Notes: generated by a model from the letters alone, not told the origin. Counted from the stretch's first letter, positions 15,857 to 25,041 are shown. The stretch: 64,000 nucleotides of DNA from Alphaproteobacteria bacterium (GCA_040216735.1 JAVJOO010000004.1:309396-373395), one strand, 5' to 3'. Translations and numbers: made by a program.

Positions 15857-16179
15857 GATTGACCTGCCAATGCTTCGCTGTTTGCGCGGTACACGTAACC
15901 CAATATTTCGGCCACGATCGCCATGACCTCGGGCGGGATGGGGCTGTCTGTTTCCAGGACGGCGAGAACCTCAGCGAGATCGGCATCCTGTCGAATCGCG
16001 ATGCCGTGCTGGGCGGCGATCTCGATAATTTGGCGCGCGACGGCGCCGTGGCCCGATGCGACGACGTGCCCGGTTTCGCCAGGTTGTGAACTCTCGCCCT
16101 GGACGGCGACGGCGACATCCCTCGCAGCCTTGATATGTGAAGCCGATGCGCCGGTCATAGGCGGAAGCCTTTCCGTCAA
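15853..16179 (-). CDS. FhlB-like protein: stand-alone FlhB cytoplasmic (C-terminal) domain
   Basis: 108 residues. From about residue 35 it resembles the C-terminal domain of FlhB/YscU: VVASGHGAVARQIIEIAAQHGIAIRQDADLAEVL matches the segment after the autocleavage site in the full-length protein (compare KGTDAVALRIRETGEEHDIPIIENPPLARAI in flhB of this window). It ends IPPEVMAIVAEILGYVYRAN like FlhB EVIGYVMKI. The NPTH cleavage motif is missing. Such FhlB proteins can partly replace the FlhB C-domain in Salmonella. First gene of the fhlB-like/orf/fliO/fliP operon. Confidence 0.78.
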   Translation of the reverse strand: MTERLPPMTGASASHIKAARDVAVAVQGESSQPGETGHVVASGHGAVARQIIEIAAQHGIAIRQDADLAEVLAVLETDSPIPPEVMAIVAEILGYVYRANSEALAGQS

Positions 16180-16239
16180 CGAAGGCTGAACGGTAGCGCC
16201 GCTATGGTTAACCGGAGATTAATAGTGACGATAAACACG

Positions 16240-16257
16240 CGCCTCGATCTGGAGGCG
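16240..16257 (-). terminator. Weak hairpin after the CHASE2 kinase gene
   Basis: CGCCTC and GAGGCG pair around a 6-base loop 14 bases past the kinase stop codon on the minus strand, followed by a GTGTTTAT stretch. The T-run is short, so termination would be partial. Confidence 0.35.
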
Positions 16258-16271
16258 TCCGACCCTTGCCG

Positions 16272-18719
16272 CTAGTGCAGTGGGCGGTTTTCGTGCCGAT
16301 CGATAGAGGTAATTTCAGCCGCGTGCACCGGAAGTGTCACAAAAAAGGTGGTTCCCTGTCCCTCAGCGGTCTTGAACGACACTGTGCCCTGGTGGCGTTC
16401 CACGAAACTCTTGGCTACGGAGAGGCCAATGTTATTCCTGCCTTCGCTGCCAGCATTATATCCGCCGAACGGTTCGAAGACTTGGTCCCTAAGGATTGCG
16501 GGGATTCCGTTTCCTTCATCGCGGACCGAAATTAGCGCGCTGGGGCCTTCCCTTTCCAGGGTTAGAGTAACGTTGGATCCGGGCGGCGCTGTGACGATCG
16601 CGTTCGCCAAAAGGTTTGCGACAACGCGACATATTTGTTGTCGATCACCGAGAACATAGACACCCCGCGCGCGGACGGTCAGTGTCACTGTGACGTTGGC
16701 CTCAAGGGCGCGTTTTTCGGCGCTGTTGATCATCTCTCGAACGATCTCGCCGATGTCCACAGGAAGGCGCGTACTCTCTATGGTGCCCTCTCCGATTCGT
16801 TTCAGTTCGAGGATGTCGTTTATCGTCCGGAGAGCGGTTTCCGTGTTGCGGCTAGCAAGATTAATGATCTTGTGCCGATCGACGAGGTGGTCGTCCTCCC
16901 GCCCAAGGGCGTGAATCAGCCCACGCAACGCTGTGAGTGGTAGCAAAAGGTCTTCGCTCACGGCCGAAACCAGTCGATCTTTCATTTCCTCGACTTTCTC
17001 GCGTTCTGATATGTCTCGGGCCGTGACGAAAATCGCCGCGTCGTCGGGCGAGGCGACGGCGATCCAATGGAATCGCCGGGGTTTGCCGTTCTTGGCGTTC
17101 AGGGTAGCTTCGAACGATATTGAAATTTCTCGTTGCGACTGATTGCCGATCAGGTCGCCAAGTTCGCGTCGTCCGGCACCACCCAACATCAGACTGAGAT
17201 TGTTTCCGATCAGCGATTCCGCGGTATGACCCAGCACCCGCTTCCAAGTCGGGTTAAGCCGCTGAATACGTCCGTCGAGATCCAGTACCGCGACCAAGTC
17301 CTGCGACAGGTTCAAGAAGCGCTCCGCTTCTCTTTCCAGCAGTTTTCGATCAGTGGTGTCGTGGATAACCGCTAGTCGTTCATCGTCTCCCACTGGAGCG
17401 ACCGAGACCTCTGCAGTGAAGAACGTGCCGTCTTGGCGCTTGCCCAGCGCCTCGTTGCTCGACCCACCCGGGATGGCGCCGGGCGGTAAGGGCATGAGGT
17501 CTTTCAACGTTCGGGGTTGGTCGATTTGTTCCGCACCGAATTGTCGCGCAGCGGAACCGCTAAGGCCGCGAATCTCGCCGCTTCGACCGACACTGATGAT
17601 GGCATCCCGGCTGGTTTCAAAAACGGCAGAAAGCCGCCGCCGCCAAAGACCGGTCTCCTCGGTTTGGAGCACAATTGCTTGAGCTTGCCGTCCGATCGTC
17701 GAGACCAAAGACGCTCCGTAGCTCAGTGTTATAGCAACAATCAGGGGAGCGGTATCGAACAGGATGGTCGTGGCGGCCTGGCAGGCGAATGTCAGGATGA
17801 CGAGACCGGTGATCGATCCGGCACAAGCCAACGACGCCGGTTTCCAAGACAACCGTCGCAACGCCCAAAATGCGCCGACGGACCCACCGAGCGTCAGGAG
17901 CAGGACGACCCACCGCGGCAAGCGGGTGAGTTCGCGGTTTTGCACTACCGATTCGAAGGCTAACGCCTGTACGAAAACGCCGGGCAAGGCTCGGTAGTGC
18001 GGCACCGCAATTTGATCGCCCAGTTCGACCGCGGACGACCCGATCAGGATTCGACGGTCTCGCAGCGCGTCCGGGCTAACTTGCCCGGAAAGGACGTCGA
18101 AAAACGAGTAGACGGCAAGATCGGAAACTCGGATGCCGTAATCGATATAGAAAGGGCTGTGGCCGAGGACCTGGGTAGCCGCCAGTCGGACGCCCAGGAA
18201 CGGGAAAATTAGATCGCCGAAGTCCTGGACTGGTTCGACCATTCTGACCGCACCGTCTGCATCGGGTCTTACGTTGATCGACGCGAGGCTCGCGTGGCGG
18301 GCAAATCGAGGGAGGGGCAGGGAGGCGACCACCTTTTCGGCGCTCGACGGTTCGGCGAACTGTCGAAACGTCGGCAAAATAGCAGGCGTTTGGAGGTCGG
18401 CGAGCGCAACTTCCAAATCCGAGTCCTGCCGTTCCGTGGAACGGGTGCTGAAATCCACGTCGATGGCAATCGGCCCGGTATCCATTTCGTGCAAGACGTT
18501 GAGCAGCTGGGCGTGAAACGTCCGGGGCCAGGGCCAAACGCCGATCCGAGCGATGCTCTCTGCATCGATCGTGATGACCGCCAGGTTTCCCGATACGCTG
18601 CGTTGCACCACTGAAAAGCGCAAATCGATAAGTGCGCGTTCGACGAACTCAAGCGTCCCCGAGAGGTAGGCGATTGCGGCGGTTCCAAAGACCGCCAAAG
18701 GGATCAAGGAGCGACGCAC
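16272..18719 (-). CDS. CHASE2-PAS-PAS histidine-kinase-like protein with degenerate H-box
   Basis: 815 residues. An N-terminal membrane helix is followed by a periplasmic CHASE2 domain (about 25-265; LIDLRFSVVQR, AVITIDAESIARIGVWPWPR, AIDVDFSTRS) and three further membrane helices (about 270-345). Two PAS-like regions follow (about 365-460 and 465-570), then a kinase core. The ATP-binding domain keeps an N-box (VVANLLANAIVTAP) and a G1 box (DEGNGIPA). The dimerisation/phosphotransfer helix reads VSEDLLLPLTAL where kinases have SHELRTPLT: the phospho-acceptor His is Glu589. It may therefore be a signalling pseudokinase or use another partner. It starts 6 bases after the FecR-like gene; the two form an operon. 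Confidence 0.88.
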   Translation of the reverse strand: MRRSLIPLAVFGTAAIAYLSGTLEFVERALIDLRFSVVQRSVSGNLAVITIDAESIARIGVWPWPRTFHAQLLNVLHEMDTGPIAIDVDFSTRSTERQDSDLEVALADLQTPAILPTFRQFAEPSSAEKVVASLPLPRFARHASLASINVRPDADGAVRMVEPVQDFGDLIFPFLGVRLAATQVLGHSPFYIDYGIRVSDLAVYSFFDVLSGQVSPDALRDRRILIGSSAVELGDQIAVPHYRALPGVFVQALAFESVVQNRELTRLPRWVVLLLTLGGSVGAFWALRRLSWKPASLACAGSITGLVILTFACQAATTILFDTAPLIVAITLSYGASLVSTIGRQAQAIVLQTEETGLWRRRLSAVFETSRDAIISVGRSGEIRGLSGSAARQFGAEQIDQPRTLKDLMPLPPGAIPGGSSNEALGKRQDGTFFTAEVSVAPVGDDERLAVIHDTTDRKLLEREAERFLNLSQDLVAVLDLDGRIQRLNPTWKRVLGHTAESLIGNNLSLMLGGAGRRELGDLIGNQSQREISISFEATLNAKNGKPRRFHWIAVASPDDAAIFVTARDISEREKVEEMKDRLVSAVSEDLLLPLTALRGLIHALGREDDHLVDRHKIINLASRNTETALRTINDILELKRIGEGTIESTRLPVDIGEIVREMINSAEKRALEANVTVTLTVRARGVYVLGDRQQICRVVANLLANAIVTAPPGSNVTLTLEREGPSALISVRDEGNGIPAILRDQVFEPFGGYNAGSEGRNNIGLSVAKSFVERHQGTVSFKTAEGQGTTFFVTLPVHAAEITSIDRHENRPLH

Positions 18720-18725
18720 GTGGAA

Positions 18726-19889
18726 CTAGGGCCCATTGCCCCCACCGTTGCCGCCGCCATTGCCACCGGCGTTGCCGCCGCCATTGCCACCGGCGTTGCC
18801 GCCGCCATTGCCACCGGCGTTGCCACCGCCATTGCCGCCACCATTGCCACCGGCGTTGCCGCCACCATTGCCACCGGCGTTGCCGCCGCCATTGCCACCG
18901 GCGTTGCCGCCACCATTCCCGCTTGCGTTCCCGCCGCCATTGCCACCGGCGTTGCCGCCACCATTGCCACCGGCATTCCCGCCGCCATTGCCACCGGCGT
19001 TGCCGCCACCATTGCCACCGGCGTTCCCGCCGCCATTGCCCCCGGCGTTGCCGCCACCATTACCACCGGCGTTGCCGCCACCATTACCGCCGCCATTGCC
19101 CCCGGCTGCGCCGACACTGACGTTCACGCCTCCGGAGTTGAGGCTCTGCGCGTTGCCGTTTCCTTGCCCAGTGTTGCCCCGTCCGTTTGCCGCACCGCGC
19201 GCGCCGGCCTGGACCGCCTGGCCATCGCCGCGTCCAGGCGCCGCTGACCGCGATCCGCCGGGGGCCGCGTCCAAGTTGCCGCGCGTAGACGATGGGTCCT
19301 GTCCCGGTGGCGTTGCGCCAACTGTCAGCGACAGTCCGCCGGGGCCAAAGCCGACGTTGGCAGAAAGACCCGCGGTCACGTCAGCGCTTTGAAAGTCGCC
19401 CGATTCCGTCGGCGGCGATACGCCCACAACGCCCTCGCTGACGCTGACCGTGGCGGTTTGGCCGATTACGGTGACGGCGAACGTCGTACCTTTGACACCG
19501 GCAACGAGAAAGGGCGTCCTAACTTTGAATCGGGGGCCGCGACCGCTGACCACATCGTAGACAGCCCGGCCAAAGGCTTGAAGAACCGTGGTCGACGTGG
19601 AGTCGGGTTGAAGTTCGATACGAGTGCTGGCCGCAATATCGATGCGGTCGCCGTTTCTCTCGATGGTCGCGCTACTTCGGAGGCCGGTCGTGATGACGGC
19701 CGTAGACGAAACCATTTCGCCGACGACGAGGGCTTGACCGGGATCCGCCGCACTTCGTGCTACTTGCACCGAACCGTTCACGGTTTGGGCCGTCCACCCG
19801 TCATTTTGCGCGTGGACGCCGCCGGGCCACAGCAACGCGAGCAAAAGACCGACGGTGAAGAACGCAGCGATCCGGTGCGGCCCGGTCAT
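18726..19889 (-). CDS. Secreted FecR-domain protein with Gly/Asn repeat tail
   Basis: 387 residues. The ATG is chosen because it opens a good signal peptide (about 5-27, ending VHAQ) and follows AAGGGGAC; the longer frame upstream is discarded. A FecR domain covers about 30-165 ([20 protein letters not shown]-like, [24 protein letters not shown]). After a low-complexity linker, the last 125 residues consist of about 13 GGNGGGNA-type repeats. FecR domains in such proteins are periplasmic or secreted, often encoded beside CHASE2 proteins, as here with the kinase-like gene 6 bases downstream. The pair probably forms one signalling unit, with the FecR protein as a possible ligand or sensor. Confidence 0.85.
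   Translation of the reverse strand: MTGPHRIAAFFTVGLLLALLWPGGVHAQNDGWTAQTVNGSVQVARSAADPGQALVVGEMVSSTAVITTGLRSSATIERNGDRIDIAASTRIELQPDSTSTTVLQAFGRAVYDVVSGRGPRFKVRTPFLVAGVKGTTFAVTVIGQTATVSVSEGVVGVSPPTESGDFQSADVTAGLSANVGFGPGGLSLTVGATPPGQDPSSTRGNLDAAPGGSRSAAPGRGDGQAVQAGARGAANGRGNTGQGNGNAQSLNSGGVNVSVGAAGGNGGGNGGGNAGGNGGGNAGGNGGGNAGGNGGGNAGGNGGGNAGGNGGGNAGGNGGGNASGNGGGNAGGNGGGNAGGNGGGNAGGNGGGNGGGNAGGNGGGNAGGNGGGNAGGNGGGNGGGNGP
18729..19103. repeat. Short tandem repeat coding for GGNGGGNA units
   Basis: About 375 bases of degenerate 24-base repeats (with 12-base variants) in the 3' part of the FecR-like gene. Most units differ only at third codon positions; one has Ser in place of Gly. Such a tract can change length by slippage or recombination. 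The spurious Pro/Leu-rich frames on the plus strand come from it. Confidence 0.95.
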
Positions 19890-20101
19890 AGCAAAGTCCC
19901 CTTTTTTTACCAAACACAACGCAAACAGACACATCACCGGCATGGGGCCCTGCTCCGGTATCCCGCACTCTAGGTGCTGGTGGGTTGATAGGCAATTGCT
20001 GCCCGGCAAAGGCGTCCAGGGCGGCAAACTTTACCTTTCCTTAACGCAGATGCCCGAAAATGGGTGCCAATCGGAAATTTACCGCGACGGCGGAAGAGCC
20101 C

Positions 20102-20506
20102 ATGGATCTCAACAAAATACCCGTCCTGAAGATGATCACGACCCAGATGGACTGGCTCAACCAGCGCCAGAAAGTGATCTCCCAGAACATCGCCAACGCC
20201 GACACGCCGGACTATATCGCCCACGATTTGGCCCCACTGGATTTCGCCGACCTTGCCCGCGGTCAGGGCAAGAGACTCAAGATGAAAGTGTCCAGTCCGC
20301 AGCACATCGCCGATCCAGGGGCGCGCGACGGCGAACTCCGCGGCAAGGAAGACAAGAAGTACACCTCGGAGCCGTCGGGCAACGGCGTCGTGCTTGAAGA
20401 ACAAGCGATGCTCGTATCCGCCACCCAGGTCGACTACGAGTTGATGACCCGGCTCTACCGCAAACATGTCGGAATGCTGCGAACGGCCCTCGGTCGCGGT
20501 GCTTAG
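20102..20506 (+). CDS. flgB: Flagellar proximal rod protein FlgB
   Basis: 134 residues from an ATG preceded by GCGGAAGAG. The rod signature QRQKVISQNIANADTPDYIAHDL is near residue 20-42, and the C-terminal helix reads VDYELMTRLYRKHVGMLRTALG. FlgB is the first rod subunit, joining the MS ring to the rod. First gene of flgB-flgC-fliE-fliQ-fliR-flhB. No sigma-54 site was found in the 212 bases upstream. Confidence 0.95.
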   Translation: MDLNKIPVLKMITTQMDWLNQRQKVISQNIANADTPDYIAHDLAPLDFADLARGQGKRLKMKVSSPQHIADPGARDGELRGKEDKKYTSEPSGNGVVLEEQAMLVSATQVDYELMTRLYRKHVGMLRTALGRGA

Positions 20507-20528
20507 GACGGGAACAAAGGATTAGGAC

Positions 20529-20951
20529 ATGGCTAACGAGACGCAACTCATCAAGTCGATCATGGTGTCCGCTTCCGGTCTGCGGGCCCAAAGTGAACGC
20601 ATGCGCGTTATCTCGGAGAACTTGGCAAACGCCAACTCGCTCCCGCAAGCGCCCGGTCTCGATCCGTACCGCCGCAAGACGGTTTCTTTCAAGAGCGTGC
20701 TGGACCGCGAACAAAACGTCGATTTGGTAAAGATCAAGAAGGTCGGGTTCGACCGGTCGGACTTCAGAAAAGAATACGACCCCGGTCACCCAGGTGCCGA
20801 CGAAGACGGTTACGTGCTTAGACCGAACGTCAATTCGTTGATCGAAGCGATGGATATGCGCGAAGCGCAGCGCAGCTACGAAGCCAACATCAACGCGCTC
20901 GAAACCGCCCGATCGATGCTGATGCGCACCATCGGCATTCTCAATAGCTAA
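20529..20951 (+). CDS. flgC: Flagellar proximal rod protein FlgC
   Basis: 140 residues with the rod motif ASGLRAQSERMRVISENLANANS near the N-terminus and the C-terminal EAMDMREAQRSYEANINALETAR. These are standard FlgC features. It lies 22 bases after flgB and 27 before fliE in the same operon, and builds the proximal rod in the periplasm. Confidence 0.96.
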   Translation: MANETQLIKSIMVSASGLRAQSERMRVISENLANANSLPQAPGLDPYRRKTVSFKSVLDREQNVDLVKIKKVGFDRSDFRKEYDPGHPGADEDGYVLRPNVNSLIEAMDMREAQRSYEANINALETARSMLMRTIGILNS

Positions 20952-20978
20952 CGCGTTTTCCCTTAAGAGGACCCTGAC

Positions 20979-21296
20979 ATGGCGACAGCTCCCATCTTGA
21001 ACGTTGCGTTTCCGGCCGCGGGCGCGGTGAAAAACCAGGCGTTTCAGCCGAACGGCGTCGGGACGCCGAAGGTCAACGGACAAAGCTTTTCCGAACTGAT
21101 GCGCCAAGTCGCCGTCGATGGCATTGACCGCACCAATACCTCCGAACTCCAGGCGACCAAATCGCTCAACAAGAGTACCGATATCGTCGATGTGGTTACT
21201 GCGGTGACCAATGCCGAAGTTACTCTCGAGACGGCAATCGCCGTCCGCGACCGGATTATTCAGGCCTACCAGAACATTATTCGGATGCCGATCTAG
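20979..21296 (+). CDS. fliE: Flagellar MS ring-rod junction protein FliE
   Basis: 105 residues, the usual size. The conserved C-terminal half reads ATKSLNKSTDIVDVVTAVTNAEVTL, ETAIAVRDRIIQAYQNIIRMPI. FliE links the MS ring and the proximal rod and is the first rod-side protein exported. It follows flgC with a purine-rich AAGAGGA site and precedes fliQ by 2 bases. Confidence 0.95.
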   Translation: MATAPILNVAFPAAGAVKNQAFQPNGVGTPKVNGQSFSELMRQVAVDGIDRTNTSELQATKSLNKSTDIVDVVTAVTNAEVTLETAIAVRDRIIQAYQNIIRMPI

Positions 21297-21298
21297 CC

Positions 21299-21565
21299 AT
21301 GAATGTCGGTGAGTTCCTCGATCTCTCCCGGGACGGCATTACTGTTCTACTCCTGACGGTCGGCCCGCTCATGATGATCAGCCTCGCGGTGGGTCTGGGC
21401 ATCGCCCTGTTCCAAGCGTTGACCCAAATCCAGGAAATGACGCTGACGTTCGTTCCCAAGATTCTCGTCACGTTCGTGGCGCTGCTGATCCTGCTGCCCT
21501 TCATGATCCGTCAGGTCACCGAGTTCATGGAGCGGATCTCGCAACTCATCATTACCGGCACCTAA
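21299..21565 (+). CDS. fliQ: Flagellar export gate protein FliQ
   Basis: 88 residues with two membrane helices. The sequence VLLLTVGPLMMISLAVGLGIALFQALTQIQEMTLTF-type middle and VPKILVTFVALLILLPFMI are characteristic of FliQ. Four FliQ subunits join FliP and FliR in the export gate. Start codon 2 bases after the fliE stop. Confidence 0.96.
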   Translation: MNVGEFLDLSRDGITVLLLTVGPLMMISLAVGLGIALFQALTQIQEMTLTFVPKILVTFVALLILLPFMIRQVTEFMERISQLIITGT

Positions 21566-21579
21566 ATTGAGAGCGGCCG

Positions 21580-22344
21580 ATGCTGGCTGAACTTCTGCCG
21601 CTCGACGTTTTCGCGGTGTTTTTGGTTTTTGCTCGGCTGTCTGCCGCGCTGATGCTGATGCCAGGGATCGGCGAGGCCTATGTTTCGATTCAGATACGGC
21701 TGGTGGTGGCGATCGTTCTGACGATCGTTATTTCACCACTGGTGATCGGCACGCTGCCGATCCTGCCGGCAACGCCGTTGGAGCTATTGCTTCTGATTCT
21801 CGGTGAGATCGTCGTTGGCGTGATGATCGGCACCGCCGCGCGCATGACCATGAGCGCCCTCCATGTTGCGGGCACTGTGATCGCCTTTCAGTCGAGCCTC
21901 GGTTTTGCGCTCTTTGTCGACCCGACCCAAGGAACGCAAGGAGCGTTGATTGCGACGTTTCTTACGATCTTAGGGCTCGTTCTGGTCTTCGCCAGCGGTT
22001 TGCACATGATGATGATCCGCGCCCTTGCGGATTCGTACGTGCTGTTTACGCCGGGCCAACTGCCGTCCATGGGCGATTTCGCCGCACTTGCCATTCGTTA
22101 CGTGTCCGGGTCATTCCGCGTTGGTATTCAGATTGCCGCGCCGTTTATCGTCTTCGGCCTCGTCTTCTATATCGGGCTGGGGATTCTCGCCCGCCTCTTG
22201 CCGCAAATTCAGATCTTCTTCATCGCGATTCCGCTTCAGATTTTTTTGGCGTTGATCATCCTCGGCCTGGTGCTGGCACCGGCAATGATTTGGTTCCTCG
22301 ACCATTTTGAGGTTCTCTTTTCGGAACTGTTGGCGGACCGCTAA
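21580..22344 (+). CDS. fliR: Flagellar export gate protein FliR
   Basis: 254 residues with about six membrane helices. Family segments are VFARLSAALMLMPGIGE, LLLILGEIVVGVMIGTAARM and the GTVIAFQSSLGFA-FVDPTQGTQ stretch. FliR completes the helical FliP5-FliQ4-FliR1 gate with which FlhB associates. The last base of its stop codon is the first base of the flhB ATG. Confidence 0.95.
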   Translation: MLAELLPLDVFAVFLVFARLSAALMLMPGIGEAYVSIQIRLVVAIVLTIVISPLVIGTLPILPATPLELLLLILGEIVVGVMIGTAARMTMSALHVAGTVIAFQSSLGFALFVDPTQGTQGALIATFLTILGLVLVFASGLHMMMIRALADSYVLFTPGQLPSMGDFAALAIRYVSGSFRVGIQIAAPFIVFGLVFYIGLGILARLLPQIQIFFIAIPLQIFLALIILGLVLAPAMIWFLDHFEVLFSELLADR

Positions 22345-23459
22345 TGGCTGACGAACAGGATAAATCCCAAAAAACCGAAGACCCGACCGCCAAACGGTTG
22401 GACGAAGCCCACAAGAAAGGGCAGGTCGCCAAGTCGCAGGAACTGAATCATTTCTTCATTCTGTTCGCCGTCACGGCGTTGGTCATCATATTCGGTCGCG
22501 GCGTTCTTCACGGCGTCGGGCAAGTCATCTTGCCGTTTTTGGAGTCGCCGCACACGATACCGACAGACCCTGCGCATCTCATCGAAATAAGCCAAACGAT
22601 CGGCGTCAAGCTCATCTTGCTATTGGCACCGCCGGTCGCGCTAATCATCGTGGCCGCCCTTGCCGCAAATCTCCTGCAACAAGGTTTCGTCTTCTCCTGG
22701 GAACAAACAAAGCCGAAGTTCAGCAAGATTTCCCCCATCGCCGGCGCCAAACGTCTGTTCTCGCCGCGTTCCGTCGTGGACTTGGTCAAGAGCATCCTCA
22801 AGCTCGTCATCTTGGGCGGCGTCATCATTTTCCTGATCCTGCCCGAGCAAACGCTCCTGTCGCAGTTGATGGCCGTGGATCTCCGGGAACTCTTTGTGAT
22901 CGTCCGCGCCGAAGCCGTGCGTATGTTGATCCCGATCGTCGTCATCATGCTGTTCGTCGGTTTGGCGGACTTTTGGTATCAAAAATACGAACACAAAAAG
23001 GGGCTCATGATGTCCAAACAGGACATCAAGGACGAGAACAAAAACACCGACGGCGATCCCCAGGTCAAAGCCCGCATTCGGGCGTTGCGCGCCGAGCGAG
23101 CCCGTCAGCGGATGATGGCGGCAGTACCGAGCGCCGACGTCATCATCACGAACCCAACTCACTTTGCCGTCGCGCTGCAGTACGAAGCCGCGACCATGGC
23201 CGCGCCCAAATTGGTCGCCAAGGGAACCGACGCGGTTGCGCTTCGCATCCGTGAAACAGGCGAGGAGCACGATATTCCCATCATCGAAAACCCGCCGCTC
23301 GCCCGGGCGATCTACGCATCCGTCGAAATCGGCCAAGAGGTCCAGGCCGACCATTACAAAGCGGTGGCCGAAGTCATCGGCTACGTGATGAAAATCAAGG
23401 GCGATGCCATTCGCCGCAAGTTCACCGAAGAACCCGCCGCCGTCCACGCCGACGCTTAG
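22344..23459 (+). CDS. flhB: Flagellar export switch protein FlhB
   Basis: 371 residues: the N-terminal ADEQDKSQKTEDPTAKRLDEA family start, four membrane helices (about 35-215) and a cytoplasmic domain. The autocleavage site NPTH is intact at residues 270-273. After cleavage the C-domain switches secretion from rod/hook to filament substrates. The sequence VAKGTDAVALRIRETGEEHDIPI that follows is typical. Last gene of the flgB-flhB operon. A separate FhlB-like copy of the C-domain is encoded near 16 kb. Confidence 0.96.
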   Translation: MADEQDKSQKTEDPTAKRLDEAHKKGQVAKSQELNHFFILFAVTALVIIFGRGVLHGVGQVILPFLESPHTIPTDPAHLIEISQTIGVKLILLLAPPVALIIVAALAANLLQQGFVFSWEQTKPKFSKISPIAGAKRLFSPRSVVDLVKSILKLVILGGVIIFLILPEQTLLSQLMAVDLRELFVIVRAEAVRMLIPIVVIMLFVGLADFWYQKYEHKKGLMMSKQDIKDENKNTDGDPQVKARIRALRAERARQRMMAAVPSADVIITNPTHFAVALQYEAATMAAPKLVAKGTDAVALRIRETGEEHDIPIIENPPLARAIYASVEIGQEVQADHYKAVAEVIGYVMKIKGDAIRRKFTEEPAAVHADA

Positions 23460-23741
23460 GGCGCACCACTGACCCGCCACCGGTCATCCGCATTTGCTCT
23501 GCGCAGGCGCATAGCGCGACACTGAAACGCATATCGCGGAAGAACATATCTCGAACATCGGCCAAGATCTCAGAACTTGGAGGTTGTCCGCATCGAGGTG
23601 GGGCGGGGGACGCCGCGCCGGTTTGACTGCTCGCGCGGGAAAGGGGCCGATTGCCATGGGCAGGAGCGTCCTTTTCTTGAACTATTTCGGTCGCGTGTTA
23701 GTCCTTCCGGTATCGCAAAATAGGGTCGGTAGGCCGAATCG

Positions 23742-24953
23742 ATGACGACGACCAAAAGAAATGACCGGACAATCATCATCGGCGCGGGGCCGGTAGGATT
23801 GACGTGCGCCTATACACTCGCCCTGGCAGGTCTTCCGGTATTGGTGATCGAAAGCGAGGCCGACGTACCCACCGATATGCGGGCCTCGACCTGGCATCCC
23901 CCGACACTCGACTTCATGGACGACCTCGGCGTGGTGGACCATCTGTTGGCCAACGGCGCGGTCGCGCGGACATGGCAATGGCGCATCAAAGAGACCGGCG
24001 AGCGCGCCGTTTTCGATCTTGGAATCCTCGGCGGGGAGACCCGTCATCCCTACCGGCTTCAGTGCGAACAAGTCCACGCAGTTCGGTTTCTTGCCGAGAA
24101 GCTCAAGGTGCTCGATCCCACCGCTCTGCGCTTCGGTGCAACTGCCGTTGCCGTCGCGCAGGACGACGACTCTGTCAGCGTCACCCTTGACGCTAGCGGC
24201 GAACGCGAGGTCGTTCATGGGCGCTATCTCGTGGGCGCTGACGGCGCCCATAGCATTGTGCGCAAGACGCTCGGGTTGGGGTTTGGCGGCAAGACCTACG
24301 AGACAATGCTCATGGTTGCGACCATCGCCGACTTTCCCTTTGAGGATCACTACGAAGGTCTTTCTGGCGTCAATTATGTGTGGACCGATGAGGGGAGCTT
24401 CAGCCTGCTGCGGGTGCCGGGGAAGTGGCGTTCGGGCATTCGCCCGCGCCCTGGAGCTGCGCCCGAGGAGTCGCTTTCCGATTCGGCCATTCAGGCCCAC
24501 TTCAACGCCATCGTGCCCCGCGCGGAACCCTACGCGATCGATTCGCGGGGCATGTACCGTGTCCACCAGCGGGTGACGACTCAGTTTAGCGTCGGCCGGA
24601 TGGCATTGGCCGGCGATGCCGCGCACCTCAACAGCCCCAACGGGGGAATGGGGATGAATTGCGGCATCCACGACGCGGTCAATCTCGCTGACAAACTCAA
24701 GCGCCTCTGGCACGGGGACACGTCCGACCTTTTGGCACTCTACGACCGCCAACGCCGGCCGGTGGCGGCGACTTACGTGAACGACCAAGCCGACAAGAAC
24801 CATCGCCGGATGCAAATCCGCGATCCAGACGAACGCCGCGCGATCCTATCCGACATGCAGGCGACGGTGGCCGACCCCGAACGGGCGCGGGCGTTTCTCC
24901 TGCGTTCGTCGATGATCGCAGGCATCCGCGAATCCGCCCAAATCGCGGGCTAG
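23742..24953 (+). CDS. FAD-dependent aromatic-type monooxygenase (class A flavoprotein)
   Basis: 403 residues of the PHBH/UbiH fold. The N-terminal dinucleotide motif GAGPVG is at residues 14-19, the DG motif appears in YLVGADGAHSIVRKTLG, and the second FAD motif in MALAGDAAHLNSPNGGMGMNCGIHDAVNLADKL. Such enzymes hydroxylate phenols and related compounds with NAD(P)H and O2; the substrate here cannot be told. The gene stands alone between flhB and recA, with 282 bases upstream in which no clear promoter was seen. The C-terminal extra thioredoxin-like domain of phenol hydroxylases is missing. Confidence 0.85.
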   Translation: MTTTKRNDRTIIIGAGPVGLTCAYTLALAGLPVLVIESEADVPTDMRASTWHPPTLDFMDDLGVVDHLLANGAVARTWQWRIKETGERAVFDLGILGGETRHPYRLQCEQVHAVRFLAEKLKVLDPTALRFGATAVAVAQDDDSVSVTLDASGEREVVHGRYLVGADGAHSIVRKTLGLGFGGKTYETMLMVATIADFPFEDHYEGLSGVNYVWTDEGSFSLLRVPGKWRSGIRPRPGAAPEESLSDSAIQAHFNAIVPRAEPYAIDSRGMYRVHQRVTTQFSVGRMALAGDAAHLNSPNGGMGMNCGIHDAVNLADKLKRLWHGDTSDLLALYDRQRRPVAATYVNDQADKNHRRMQIRDPDERRAILSDMQATVADPERARAFLLRSSMIAGIRESAQIAG

Positions 24954-25041
24954 ATCGACACTGAATTATCCGCTTGGCCTCTGCATAAGCTGCGGTGGCA
25001 GTCGGTTGGTGGGCAACCTCGAATGAGAACAAAAAGAAAAC

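Noticed and set aside
18729-19103. CRISPR-like repeat array
   Set aside because: Units are contiguous, degenerate and in coding frame with no spacers; it is a protein repeat.
18736-19392. Pro/Leu/Ala-rich open frames on the plus strand (and other frames) over the repeat tract
   Set aside because: They are the reverse reading of the Gly/Asn repeat of the FecR-like gene and share its boundaries; no start or ribosome site supports them.
20053-20071. TGGCACCCATTTTCG on the minus strand as a sigma-54 site for the FecR-like gene
   Set aside because: The -12 element has CG instead of GC at the required spacing, and the start would lie about 155 bases from the ATG.
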